Below are positions 1 to 7,739 of a stretch of 15,812 nt of DNA, piece by piece. The notes under the pieces are model-generated. The model was not told the origin of the DNA, did not search any database, and was given only the letters and a program-made list of their open reading frames with translations. The stretch comes from an uncultured Ruminococcus sp. (GTDB taxonomy: Bacteria; Bacillota; Clostridia; Oscillospirales; Ruminococcaceae): the NCBI GenBank assembly GCA_945876405.1, contig CAMCOJ010000012.1:1-15812 (forward strand). The letters are read 5' to 3'. The translations under genes were made by a program, and so were the position numbers. Each line of letters opens with the position of its first letter. Position 1 is the stretch's first letter.

Positions 1-45
1 GATTTCTGCCTGTCTCGTGGGCTCGGAGATGTGTATAAGAGACAG
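1..45. other. Nextera sequencing adapter, not genomic
   Basis: These bases match the Illumina Nextera transposase adapter: the tail of the P7 oligo, an 8-base index (TTCTGCCT, read as AGGCAGAA), the read-2 primer site, and the 19-base Tn5 mosaic end finishing in AGAGACAG at 45. The same sequence occurs inverted at the right end. It is a library artefact that the assembler kept. It supplies a false GTG start at 31, so the first five residues read from there (M-Y-K-R-Q) do not belong to the adjoining protein. Confidence 0.98.
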
Positions 46-741
46 GTATACTACATAAGCGGCGATGGATATGATGAAAATACCCCTGTTGACTTAACGG
101 TATACAACGAATGGAAAATGTCATGGAGAAACGGTTCGTCACAGATAAAATTCAAATACAGTGATCTTACCCAGAAGAATATCGACAACATTGATACAAG
201 CATAAGAGTTGTTACAACTATTCCAGCGGTGACTACAACCGTCACAACAACTACAACTCCGGCAGATATTACTACTGTCCCTGAAACCACCACAACATCC
301 GTTACCACAACTACGGAAGCAACTACCACTCCGGTTACTACTGTAACCACTCCGGTAACTACTGTTACCACTCCGGTAACTACTGTTACCACTCCGGCAA
401 CTACTGTTACCACTCCGGTAACTACTGTTACCACTCCGGCAACTACTGTTACCACTCCGGCAACTACTGTTACCACTCCAGCAACTACTGTTACCACCAC
501 TGTAACTACTACTGCAGTAACTACTTCATCAACTACTGTAACAACTGAACCGGATTTTGAAAATTCAAAATATGATATCAGCAAAGACGGCATCATATCA
601 TCAGCTGACTTTGTAAAACTGGTTCAGATAATAATCGACCCTGAGAAACATCAGCTCAGTTCACTTCACGGTGACCTTAACTTCAACGGGACCGTAGCTG
701 CTGATGACTTAATGCTTATGAAAAAATTTCTTAAAAAGTAA
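46..741 (+). CDS. Dockerin-containing protein, 5'-truncated
   Basis: This is the C-terminal 231 residues of a secreted-type protein; the start lies beyond the adapter junction at 45. Three parts are visible. First come about 55 residues of an unrecognised upstream module rich in W, Y and N. Then comes a Thr/Val/Pro linker of about 115 residues containing eight near-identical seven-residue units. Last is a type I-like dockerin from about base 571 with two 12-residue calcium loops: DISKDGIISSAD at 574-609 and DLNFNGTVAADD at 673-708, each with acidic or Asn ligands at positions 1, 3, 5 and 12. Dockerins plug enzymes into cellulosomal scaffoldins through cohesins, so the product is probably an extracellular cellulosome component. 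The catalytic or binding function cannot be known because the N-terminal part is missing. Transcription ends at the hairpin just downstream, shared with the convergent pectate lyase gene. Confidence 0.85.
   Translation, partial: VYYISGDGYDENTPVDLTVYNEWKMSWRNGSSQIKFKYSDLTQKNIDNIDTSIRVVTTIPAVTTTVTTTTTPADITTVPETTTTSVTTTTEATTTPVTTVTTPVTTVTTPVTTVTTPATTVTTPVTTVTTPATTVTTPATTVTTPATTVTTTVTTTAVTTSSTTVTTEPDFENSKYDISKDGIISSADFVKLVQIIIDPEKHQLSSLHGDLNFNGTVAADDLMLMKKFLKK
325..492 (+). repeat. 21-bp in-frame tandem repeat (linker)
   Basis: Eight head-to-tail copies of a 21-base unit encode TTVTTP followed by V or A. The ACCACTCC core recurs at 325, 346, 367, 388, 409, 430, 451 and 472. Copies differ mainly at the Val/Ala codon and a few third positions, which points to recent expansion by slippage or unequal crossing-over. 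The unit forms the flexible, probably O-glycosylated linker before the dockerin. Confidence 0.9.
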
Positions 742-748
742 TTTTCAA

Positions 749-778
749 AAAAAAAGCAGCCTGAAGGCTGCTTTTTTT
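749..778. terminator. Bidirectional Rho-independent terminator
   Basis: Stem GCAGCC (756-761), loop TGAA, stem GGCTGC (766-771), flanked by seven A (749-755) and seven T (772-778). The A/T flanks extend the stem and give a U-tract on either strand. It lies between the convergent dockerin gene (ends 741) and the pectate lyase gene (ends 807), so it can stop transcription from both sides. Confidence 0.92.
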
Positions 779-806
779 GGTTCTTAAGCTGTATTTTATA
801 GAATGA

Positions 807-3800
807 TTATTTTTTAACACCAAGCCAGTTAGTTACCCTTGAGATATACTGTCTGAGATGAGCAAGGTCAGCAAGATTTACAGCTCCGTCTCCTGATACA
901 TCGGCAGCCAGTTTCTGTGCTTCTGTATCAAACGGAATTTTGTCTGCGAGATGAATAGCAAGTATTGAGAGGTCTGTTACATCCACAACACCATTGTCGT
1001 TGAGATCGCCGTACTTAAAGCTTACTTCATCCTTAACTGTTGTAGTAGTAACATTAGAAGCTACTGTAGTTGTTGTAGTTACAGGAGGAGCCTGTGTTAC
1101 TGTTGTTGTAATCGGGTCTGAAGGTTCCACTGCAGGTGGTGTTGCAGGATTTGTACTCTTAACGAAGTGGGCTCCCATAGATGCATATTTGCTTCCTGAA
1201 GCTGTCTGATAAAGTCCTTCTGTCCAGATTGAACCGTCTGCATTTCTCCAGATCTTGTGGAAATCTGCCCCCTGCTCAGGTGCTTTTCCATACTTTTGAA
1301 AATCTGATGCTGCAGGACCTGCAGAAAGCTTTGTTCCTATCTTTGCACCGTTAGTTACATCTGTCTTTGCATCTACCTGATAGTAGCCGCTGTTGTAGTA
1401 TACACCGTTTTCATATGTGCCGACAAACTTATCATTTGAAGCAGATGCATTGAGCTTGCTGTCAGACAGAGCTACTGATGCGTCATAAACTGACATCATA
1501 TTCTTAAAGTCACAACCGTCATCTGTGCAACGGTAAAGTGAGAAGTTAGGCTTACCCTTGCCTTCCATGTTGTTGTTAAAGGAAGTGCAGTTTGTAAGTT
1601 TGTCAAGCTTCGGATTGTTGTTGTCTGTAAATCCGCAGTGGAGGTTTTCAAATGCAAGACAGTTTTCCACTACATGAGGCGAACCCACACCTGAACCGCC
1701 AAGCTTGAATCCGTTACCGTCGCAGTCACCGTATCCTTCACCGAATTCTGTAAATCCGTTTCTGAAAGCGATACTGTTCTTGATTGTAACTATTCCTATC
1801 GGACCTGTTTCTGTTTTTGCGTAGAGATCCCAACCGTCGTCAGAGTTATTATATGCCATACATCCGTCAAATACATTTCCCGGACCGCATGTTAGCTTTG
1901 CAGCAAATCCGTCTGCGTTTTCCATAGTCGCATCATCACAGTTATTCTTTGATGTACAGTTAAGAATAAGGTTGTTTGACGGCCATGCATCGATTGTTGC
2001 TGCTGATGTATCAAAACGTGAAATCTGGAGACCTGTATCCTGATTATCGTTGAATACCATCATTTCAATTCTGTTGTTATTGCCGGCGAGGAGCATACCG
2101 TTGTCCCCTGCCTTTGTAATTTCAAAACCGTAGAAATGCCAGTATGAGCCTGCAAGAACAAATCCTCTGTTTGAAGGAGCAGTAGCCTGACCTGTGAAGT
2201 CGAACTTTACATTTGCACCAGGATAAGCTGCGATTGTCTTGTATGCACCCTGCTTACCACTGTTGTCCTTATCAATAATTATTGTCTCGGTAAAACTGTA
2301 TGTACCTTCGAGGAGGTAAATCATTCCGCCTGCCGGCACTGCCTTTATTGCTGATAAAACGCCTGTCGGGCTGTTTATACTCTTGCCGTCACCTGTTCCT
2401 GTCGGTGAACAGTAGATTACATTTTCACCTGAAACCGGTGCATTTGTTACTATCGGCTGAGTTGCCGATGAAGCCTGTGTAGTCTGCTGAGGTGCTGTAA
2501 CAGAAGAAACTGTTGTTGTAACCGAAGGAGCAGGTGTTGTCACTGCAGGAGGTGCTGAATTATCTTCCTTAAATCCGCTGCCTATTGCAACAACTGAACC
2601 CTTATAGCTTGTAAGAGCTGCCTTAAGTTCTGTGTTTACCGCATAACTTTCATCATCAACTGCATTGTTGAACTGCCACTTGAAATCGCCGCCGTCAACA
2701 CGTCCTGCCTTCGCAGTCACTACTGACGGAACATCCTCCGGCTTATCAGCTGTGTAACTGTACATTACTGATGAAGTATCAAAGTTATTGTATGATGTAC
2801 CTCCGGAAACTGCCTTTACATCTGAAGGAACAGTGTCCTTTGCAGCTGAAACTTCATATGCATCAAAGCTTGTACTGTTTTCCTTGTATGTGATATAGCT
2901 TTCAGCATCCTTTATGATATTGTTATACGCCTTGATAACGCCGCCTGTTTCTCCTGAGAATGTACCTTCACCAAGAGCATCAGTTCCCTGACCTGAACTC
3001 ATCATTGGATTCTTGCAGGCTCTGAAGTAGTTGTTTTCAACAAAAGCTGACGCACCCATTGTTACACCTACACCGTATTTTGCATTTCCGTCAAAGTAGT
3101 TGTTGTAGATGTGAACTGAACATGTTCTGATTCTCGGATGACGTGAATCAGAATGATCATACCAGTTGTGGTGATATGTGATATAGTTTTCTGTGGTTTC
3201 ACTCTTCATTCCCTGGAGGTTGCATTTTCCGTTATCCCAGAAGTGGTTATATGAGTGAGTAACAAATGTTGACTTCTTTGTGTCGAGAGCACCGTCACCC
3301 TTTACCTGATCCGCATCTGAACCTGCATCACCGTAGAAGAAGTCGCAGTTATGTACCCATATATGATCATTAGCCTGCTGGAGCCCGCAGTTGTCACCCT
3401 CTGAACTGTTGCAGTTCATAAAGCCGATATTTCTTACTTCAACGTTTGAACTGTTCTTCATAACAAGTCCGAAGCCATTGAACACTGCGTCATTTCCGAT
3501 ACCTTCAATGGTAAGGCCAGCCTTTACAGTGTCAACCATAAGGTCACCCTTCGGCATATTTGCAGGGTCTGTGATATTGCCGATAACTCTTACGCAGAGC
3601 GGTCTCTTTTCCTTGCCCTTCTTATATCCTGTTATAATATTCTGAACACCTGTAACTGTTGTCACACCGCTTCCTGAATCTATATCAGCTGTGACTTTGT
3701 CCTTGTTTTCTTCAGTTACATAAATCACTACTGCATCTGACTTAAGTGTACCGTCTTCATTGTATGCCCCTGAAGATGTACCGTTCACAAAGCCAAATCC

Positions 3801-4199
3801 TGATCTGTCATGTGCGTACGCTGTAGCCTTTGCTTCAGCAGCTTTTGAAGAGTCTTCCTTGCCGTTTATTATCGGAACTATCTTCATTGTGTGATCACCG
3901 GCTTTTAAACCAGGAGCATCTGCTCTCATATATCCGGTGTACTGTCTGATAAGCATTGAATCAATCTGATTTCCGTCAACATATACGTTATAACCTGTTG
4001 CGCCGGTAACAGATGTCCACGTTGCATACATACCTTCACCGAATCCTGCTGAGCTCTGAACCTTTACACTTGCTTCAGCTGCATAAACTGTGCTGATTCC
4101 GTCTGCTGGTGTAAAATCCGCTCCTGCAAATGATGAAAATCCTGACATCATCATTGCTGCTGCAAGAAAACAACATGTAAATCTAGCTGATTTGTTCAT
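807..4199 (-). CDS. Bimodular pectate lyase PL1-PL9 with dockerin
   Basis: A secreted cellulosomal enzyme of 1130 residues that should cleave (poly)galacturonan by beta-elimination with two catalytic modules. Order: signal peptide (about 1-41, likely cut near VYA-AEA); fibronectin-III-like module (about 43-130); PL1 beta-helix (about 133-440); Thr/Pro linker (about 548-590); PL9 beta-helix (about 592-1012); second Thr-rich linker (1017-1058); dockerin (1062-1125) with loops DLNDNGVVDVTD and DVSGDGAVNLAD. In PL1, DGALD (302-306), K325 and RHPRIR (353-358) match the calcium and Lys/Arg positions of PelC-type lyases; R353 is the probable catalytic base. In PL9, D763, D787, D788 and D791 reproduce the spacing of the four calcium-binding Asp of Dickeya Pel9A, and K832 in GNGFKLGG is the likely catalytic Lys. 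The ATG is preceded by GGAGGA at 4207-4212. Divergent from an AraC-type regulator, its likely controller (inferred). Confidence 0.95.
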   Translation of the reverse strand: MNKSARFTCCFLAAAMMMSGFSSFAGADFTPADGISTVYAAEASVKVQSSAGFGEGMYATWTSVTGATGYNVYVDGNQIDSMLIRQYTGYMRADAPGLKAGDHTMKIVPIINGKEDSSKAAEAKATAYAHDRSGFGFVNGTSSGAYNEDGTLKSDAVVIYVTEENKDKVTADIDSGSGVTTVTGVQNIITGYKKGKEKRPLCVRVIGNITDPANMPKGDLMVDTVKAGLTIEGIGNDAVFNGFGLVMKNSSNVEVRNIGFMNCNSSEGDNCGLQQANDHIWVHNCDFFYGDAGSDADQVKGDGALDTKKSTFVTHSYNHFWDNGKCNLQGMKSETTENYITYHHNWYDHSDSRHPRIRTCSVHIYNNYFDGNAKYGVGVTMGASAFVENNYFRACKNPMMSSGQGTDALGEGTFSGETGGVIKAYNNIIKDAESYITYKENSTSFDAYEVSAAKDTVPSDVKAVSGGTSYNNFDTSSVMYSYTADKPEDVPSVVTAKAGRVDGGDFKWQFNNAVDDESYAVNTELKAALTSYKGSVVAIGSGFKEDNSAPPAVTTPAPSVTTTVSSVTAPQQTTQASSATQPIVTNAPVSGENVIYCSPTGTGDGKSINSPTGVLSAIKAVPAGGMIYLLEGTYSFTETIIIDKDNSGKQGAYKTIAAYPGANVKFDFTGQATAPSNRGFVLAGSYWHFYGFEITKAGDNGMLLAGNNNRIEMMVFNDNQDTGLQISRFDTSAATIDAWPSNNLILNCTSKNNCDDATMENADGFAAKLTCGPGNVFDGCMAYNNSDDGWDLYAKTETGPIGIVTIKNSIAFRNGFTEFGEGYGDCDGNGFKLGGSGVGSPHVVENCLAFENLHCGFTDNNNPKLDKLTNCTSFNNNMEGKGKPNFSLYRCTDDGCDFKNMMSVYDASVALSDSKLNASASNDKFVGTYENGVYYNSGYYQVDAKTDVTNGAKIGTKLSAGPAASDFQKYGKAPEQGADFHKIWRNADGSIWTEGLYQTASGSKYASMGAHFVKSTNPATPPAVEPSDPITTTVTQAPPVTTTTTVASNVTTTTVKDEVSFKYGDLNDNGVVDVTDLSILAIHLADKIPFDTEAQKLAADVSGDGAVNLADLAHLRQYISRVTNWLGVKK

Positions 4200-4304
4200 T
4201 TTTTATTCCTCCATACAATCTAATCATTAATAAATATATACATTATCACATTTTTATAACAGATTAAAAGCACAAAACTATCATCTGTCACATCCATTGC
4301 TCTA

Positions 4305-4333
4305 ATTATATATTTTTTTCAGATTAAAATCAA
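4305..4333 (-). promoter_or_regulatory. Candidate promoter of pectate lyase gene
   Basis: On the minus strand, -35 TTGATT (4328-4333), a 17-base spacer and -10 TATAAT (4305-4310) fit sigma-A. The predicted start near 4298 gives a leader of about 100 bases. One CAGATTAAAA copy (4320-4329) lies across the spacer and -35 box, where a bound regulator could act. A second possible extended -10 (TGTGATAAT) lies nearer the gene, so the assignment is tentative. Confidence 0.45.
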
Positions 4334-4481
4334 TGACATATAATATTTTTGATACTGATATATAGTCTTTTACTTGTTTTTTCATTCAACAATAGTTCAG
4401 TACGAATTTTTTGAGTATATGTTAATTCATTATAAATTTCTTGTTTTTTTCAGAATAAAATTGTAAAAAAGCTTTAATCAA

Positions 4482-4510
4482 TTGACAGAAATTAAAAAAC
4501 ATTGTATAAT
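4482..4510 (+). promoter_or_regulatory. Consensus sigma-A promoter of AraC-type gene
   Basis: TTGACA (4482-4487), exactly 17 bases, then TATAAT (4505-4510): a perfect match to the sigma-A consensus. Transcription would start near 4517, giving a leader of about 40 bases to the ATG at 4557. The TTG of the -35 box is in frame with the gene and can be mistaken for its start codon. Confidence 0.88.
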
Positions 4511-4556
4511 TAACAAATCAGAAATTAACACTATTTTTCATAAGGAACATAATGCC

Positions 4557-5342
4557 ATGACCATTACAGATATAAACTTCAACTGTCGTCAGGATGAATT
4601 CTACCGTCCTTCTCTTGAAACACCTGAAAATACATTGGTACTGTATATTCTAAAATCGCCTGCTGTTTTCCGTTTTGGAGGCAGTTACTCGCAAAAATTC
4701 AGAACATCATTTATACTAATTAATGAAAATACCTCGTACAGCATGTATGCAACAGGAGAAGTTCTTGTTTATGACAGAATCACCCTGCTCACAGAAGGGA
4801 AAAATGATACCACCGTCCCGGGCAGCATAAGTACCAATACTCTTTATAAACTTTCATCGTACAGCAAAACGGACTCTCTGCTCAATATAATACTCAATGA
4901 GTACTACAACCTCGGAAATCACAAACACGAACTGCTTGAGCATTACATATCATCTCTTTTTACAGTATTGGGCAATGAAATAAAAACGGAATCCTCTCCG
5001 GTAAATATCCCGTACTACGATAAACTTCTGGAGGTCAGAAAAAAAATACACAGCAGGCCTGACGAAAAATGGACAGTCGATTCCATATGCCGTCAGATAA
5101 ATCTGAGCAGATCATATTTTCAGCTTCTGTACCGCGAAGCTTTCGGTATAACATGTATCAACGATGTAATAGAATGCAAAATCAAACATGCCTGCCATCT
5201 GCTTGAATCAACTTCAGCAACTGTATCATCTGTGGCTTCACAGTGCGGTTATGACAATGATGTTCATTTCATGCGCCAGTTTAAAAAAGCCACAGGATTA
5301 ACCCCCTCAGAATACAGAAAAAATGCGTCAAAAGGGAACTGA
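4557..5342 (+). CDS. AraC-family transcriptional regulator
   Basis: A 261-residue DNA-binding regulator. The N-terminal ~150 residues are a cupin-like sensing region of unknown ligand. The C-terminal ~100 residues (about 155-257) are a double helix-turn-helix AraC domain: the first HTH around WTVDSICRQINLSRSYF (172-188), the second around TVSSVASQCGYDNDVHFMRQF (222-242), then the family tail GLTPSEYR. I chose the ATG at 4557, preceded by AAGGAA at 4542-4547, because an upstream in-frame TTG at 4482 lies inside the -35 box. The gene is divergent from the pectate lyase gene, a common layout for sugar- or oligosaccharide-responsive AraC activators, so control of pectin degradation is likely but inferred. 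Its stop codon directly abuts that of the convergent flavin reductase gene, inside a terminator loop. Confidence 0.9.
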   Translation: MTITDINFNCRQDEFYRPSLETPENTLVLYILKSPAVFRFGGSYSQKFRTSFILINENTSYSMYATGEVLVYDRITLLTEGKNDTTVPGSISTNTLYKLSSYSKTDSLLNIILNEYYNLGNHKHELLEHYISSLFTVLGNEIKTESSPVNIPYYDKLLEVRKKIHSRPDEKWTVDSICRQINLSRSYFQLLYREAFGITCINDVIECKIKHACHLLESTSATVSSVASQCGYDNDVHFMRQFKKATGLTPSEYRKNASKGN

Positions 5343-5370
5343 TTACTTCCCTCTGACGCATTTGTTTTTT
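5318..5370. terminator. Bidirectional terminator overlapping two gene ends
   Basis: A long hairpin. The outer stem AAATGCGTCA (5321-5330) pairs with TGACGCATTT (5354-5363), all 10 bases. The inner stem AGGGAA (5333-5338) pairs with TTCCCT (5347-5352). The loop is CTGATTAC (5339-5346). T-rich tracts follow on both strands. The loop contains TGA (5340-5342), the stop of the AraC-type gene, and on the other strand TAA (5345-5343), the stop of the flavin reductase, so the hairpin encodes the last residues of both proteins. Confidence 0.88.
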
Positions 5371-5930
5371 GATTTTTTCCGTACTGAGTATCCGAACTCA
5401 CCGAGCTTTCTTCCCGTCGCAAAATATTCGCCGTGGGAATATGAAATCAGTCCGGCCTGCTGAAGATTAAGCTTTCCCTTGCTGTCAATAAATCTTTCCT
5501 CAATATCAACCGCAACAATCTCCGCAATGAACATATCGTGTGTACCAAGATGTTTTATCTCAGTTACCCTGCACTCCAGACTGAGAGGACTTTCAGAGAT
5601 AACAGGTGCGGAAATTTTTGACGCCGGCTCCTTGTGAAGACTGCACACTTTAAGCTTGTCCACACTGCTCCCTGACCTGACTCCACAGAAATCAACCGTA
5701 CGAACCATAGCCGAAGTAGTGAGATTTATTACAAATTCTCCGCTTTCCTTTATCATACTGTATGAATGTCTGGAAGGCCGTACAGAAATATATGTCATTG
5801 CAGGATGTGTATTTATAATCCCTGTCCAGGCTACAGTAAAAACATTTGCCTTCTCCATGGTTCCGCACGAGACAAGCACAGCCGGAAGCGGTGCAAGCAG
5901 TGTTCCGGGTTTCCATGTAATCTTAGCCAT
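5343..5930 (-). CDS. Flavin reductase-like FMN-binding protein
   Basis: A 195-residue cytosolic protein of the flavin reductase-like (split-barrel, flavoredoxin-type) family, which binds FMN and usually passes electrons from NAD(P)H or a ferredoxin-type partner. Family features are the N-terminal ITWKPGTLLAPLPAVLVSCG (4-23), the FMN-contacting ISVRPSRHSYSMIKESGEF (48-66) followed by VINL, and the barrel strand LGTHDMFIAEIVAVD (128-142). The physiological partner is not indicated. I chose the ATG at 5930: GGAG sits nine bases upstream, whereas an ATG at 5939 directly abuts that GGAG and a TTG at 5960 has no good site. The start lies eight bases inside the end of the upstream GGDEF gene, whose last codons carry the ribosome binding site, so translational coupling is likely. 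Last gene of the operon. Confidence 0.88.
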   Translation of the reverse strand: MAKITWKPGTLLAPLPAVLVSCGTMEKANVFTVAWTGIINTHPAMTYISVRPSRHSYSMIKESGEFVINLTTSAMVRTVDFCGVRSGSSVDKLKVCSLHKEPASKISAPVISESPLSLECRVTEIKHLGTHDMFIAEIVAVDIEERFIDSKGKLNLQQAGLISYSHGEYFATGRKLGEFGYSVRKKSKNKCVRGK

Positions 5931-7725
5931 CTTTTTCATCTCCGTTAAATATTTTTTCAAAAATAATCCTGCCGAGAACGCTCATAAAATTCGCATCCAT
6001 CTGAGGCCATTTTTTAAAATGATTCGTAAGCTCATAGGATATCATACCATTTACGGAATCTCCGGCTCTGCTGATATACTGTACAGAAGCCTTTACCCCG
6101 TCTTTTTTATTTCTTGAAAATGCCTCGTTATTTCTCCCTTCAAGTATATCTGTATTGTCTATTAAAAAAATATTCTTTCCGGAAAAATTGTCCATATAAT
6201 TCTCACGCAAAATATACTCCGCATTTTCATCCGTATTTATCTCAGGCACGGAAAGCATAAGCTGCAGCTTTTCACCTGCATAGATTCTTATTCTGTCAAG
6301 TTCAAAAACTGAAACTATGGTCCTGAGTGCCTGTACGACAGAAATACTATGTGATACTGTAAGGCCGGCAATAAGACTTCCTGTAATTTCCGCCTTATCC
6401 TTTTCAGTTTTTTCCTGTAATGCTGTGGATATGGCTGTATCGTATCCCTCTACTATCCCGTGTTTTTCACGGTTATAAATCACATAACGATCCTTGCCCT
6501 TTTCCTTGGCAATATACAAAGACTTATCTGCTGTCCTGAAAAGCTGATGGTAATCAGAAGCATCTGCCGGATACTGGGCAGTACCCATTGAGCAGGTTAT
6601 CTTCAGTCCTTCAGCTTTTTCAGCACACCGAAGTTCAATATTGGAACGTATAGCTCTTAGAATACTTCTGAGTTCCATCTCATCAGATATATCATCAAGT
6701 ACCAGCATGAACTCGTCGCCGCCGATACGCCCGGCCACACCCTTGTTTCCCGTTTCTTTTTTTATTACATTAGCAGCAGTCATGATGATATCATCGCCGA
6801 AAAGATGTCCGTAGGTGTCATTGATATATTTGAAATCATCTATGTCTATTATAACAATGGTAACGGTTCCGGAAGCTCCGGAACTGATCCGGTTTTCTGC
6901 AAAACTGGTTACCGACTTTTTATTGAACAGTCTTGTCAGAGAATCAAGATTCGCCTCATATGCCGGATTAACATCGGAAAATGTATCATCAGGAGCCTTT
7001 TTTTCAGTGATAAGTCCAAGAACTATACTGTTTCCGTCATCATCAGTTTCAGTAAATCCGCTGAACTGCTGAAGACAGGTATGCTCCCCACCAGTGAACA
7101 TACCTGTTTCCATCTCAAAGCGAAATCTTGAAATACCGCTTTTTACACTTTCAAAAAAACTTTCAAATGTTTCACGGCTGCCCTCTGAAATCATATTTTC
7201 CGAGAGCATGTGAAAATGAAAATAATCAAAATCTTCGTTATAGAAAACTGTATTTACATTATAGTCAAATGAATAGATGTAAAACCGGTTTGTCATACTG
7301 CTGTATTCAAATATAACAGCTTCCTGAACACTCATAAGAAATCTGAAACGTTCTATTATGTTTTCAAGACCGGTAGTACTTTTTTCAAGAAAAAACGCAT
7401 CCTTTACAACTATATCTGTAAGCCTCGTTCCTCTCGAAAGCATCTGAATATTTACCGACATTTTCATTATCATCCATCTGTAAGTACCTTCTGCATTCTT
7501 CATGCGAATAATACAGTGCTTTACTTCGTCATCACCAAGAGTATTTACAAGCTCCTTAAAATCAGCGAGATCATCAGGATGTATGGTTCTGGTCATTGAA
7601 TAAAGCGTATCGTTACAGAAATAACTGAAAAAATTTTCATCAGCACTCTGAGTGTGAAAGCTCCCGTCTATTGTAACTCTCCCTATTCTGTAACGGGAAC
7701 TGCTGTCATCTGAATTAAAAAACAT
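5923..7725 (-). CDS. PAS/GGDEF diguanylate cyclase
   Basis: A 600-residue protein predicted to make cyclic di-GMP from two GTP. Residues 1-110 look like a PAS fold (TIHPDDLADFKELV at 47-60, then YRWMIMKMSVN) and 120-245 like a second, divergent sensory domain. The GGDEF domain spans about 258-418: DIDDFKYINDTYGHLFGDD (294-312) carries the metal and substrate residues and the signature GGDEF is intact at 335-339. The usual RxxD inhibitory site just upstream is absent (GNKG at 326-329), so product inhibition at that site is unlikely. Residues about 430-600 resemble a GAF-like domain, which is unusual at the C-terminal end. No transmembrane segment is evident, so it is probably cytosolic. It starts 14 bases after gpsA with AGAGG upstream, and its tail overlaps the flavin reductase start by eight bases. 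Target and signal are unknown. Confidence 0.9.
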   Translation of the reverse strand: MFFNSDDSSSRYRIGRVTIDGSFHTQSADENFFSYFCNDTLYSMTRTIHPDDLADFKELVNTLGDDEVKHCIIRMKNAEGTYRWMIMKMSVNIQMLSRGTRLTDIVVKDAFFLEKSTTGLENIIERFRFLMSVQEAVIFEYSSMTNRFYIYSFDYNVNTVFYNEDFDYFHFHMLSENMISEGSRETFESFFESVKSGISRFRFEMETGMFTGGEHTCLQQFSGFTETDDDGNSIVLGLITEKKAPDDTFSDVNPAYEANLDSLTRLFNKKSVTSFAENRISSGASGTVTIVIIDIDDFKYINDTYGHLFGDDIIMTAANVIKKETGNKGVAGRIGGDEFMLVLDDISDEMELRSILRAIRSNIELRCAEKAEGLKITCSMGTAQYPADASDYHQLFRTADKSLYIAKEKGKDRYVIYNREKHGIVEGYDTAISTALQEKTEKDKAEITGSLIAGLTVSHSISVVQALRTIVSVFELDRIRIYAGEKLQLMLSVPEINTDENAEYILRENYMDNFSGKNIFLIDNTDILEGRNNEAFSRNKKDGVKASVQYISRAGDSVNGMISYELTNHFKKWPQMDANFMSVLGRIIFEKIFNGDEKDG

Positions 7726-7739
7726 ATGAAAAACCTCTG

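Larger units (their letters stand above)
4200..4556. promoter_or_regulatory. AT-rich divergent control region
   Basis: This 357-base gap lies between the divergent pectate lyase (-) and AraC-type (+) genes. I see the lyase ribosome binding site, candidate promoters for both genes, and three copies of a ten-base motif, CAGATTAAAA at 4260 and 4320 and CAGAATAAAA at 4451, all in the same orientation. They could be operator half-sites for the neighbouring regulator, but short A-rich motifs are weak evidence in so AT-rich a stretch. No small gene or structured RNA is evident. Confidence 0.6.

Noticed and set aside
31..45. GTG at 31 as start of the dockerin protein
   Set aside because: It lies in adapter sequence, so the genuine gene is open at its 5' end.
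51..596. Long Val-rich open frame on the minus strand
   Set aside because: It is the antisense reading of the ACT/ACC/GTT repeats of the dockerin linker. It has no ribosome binding site or family resemblance, and its composition follows directly from the repeat.
4482..4556. TTG at 4482 as start of the AraC-type protein
   Set aside because: It is part of a perfect -35 box and would lie upstream of the transcription start; the ATG at 4557 has a good ribosome binding site.
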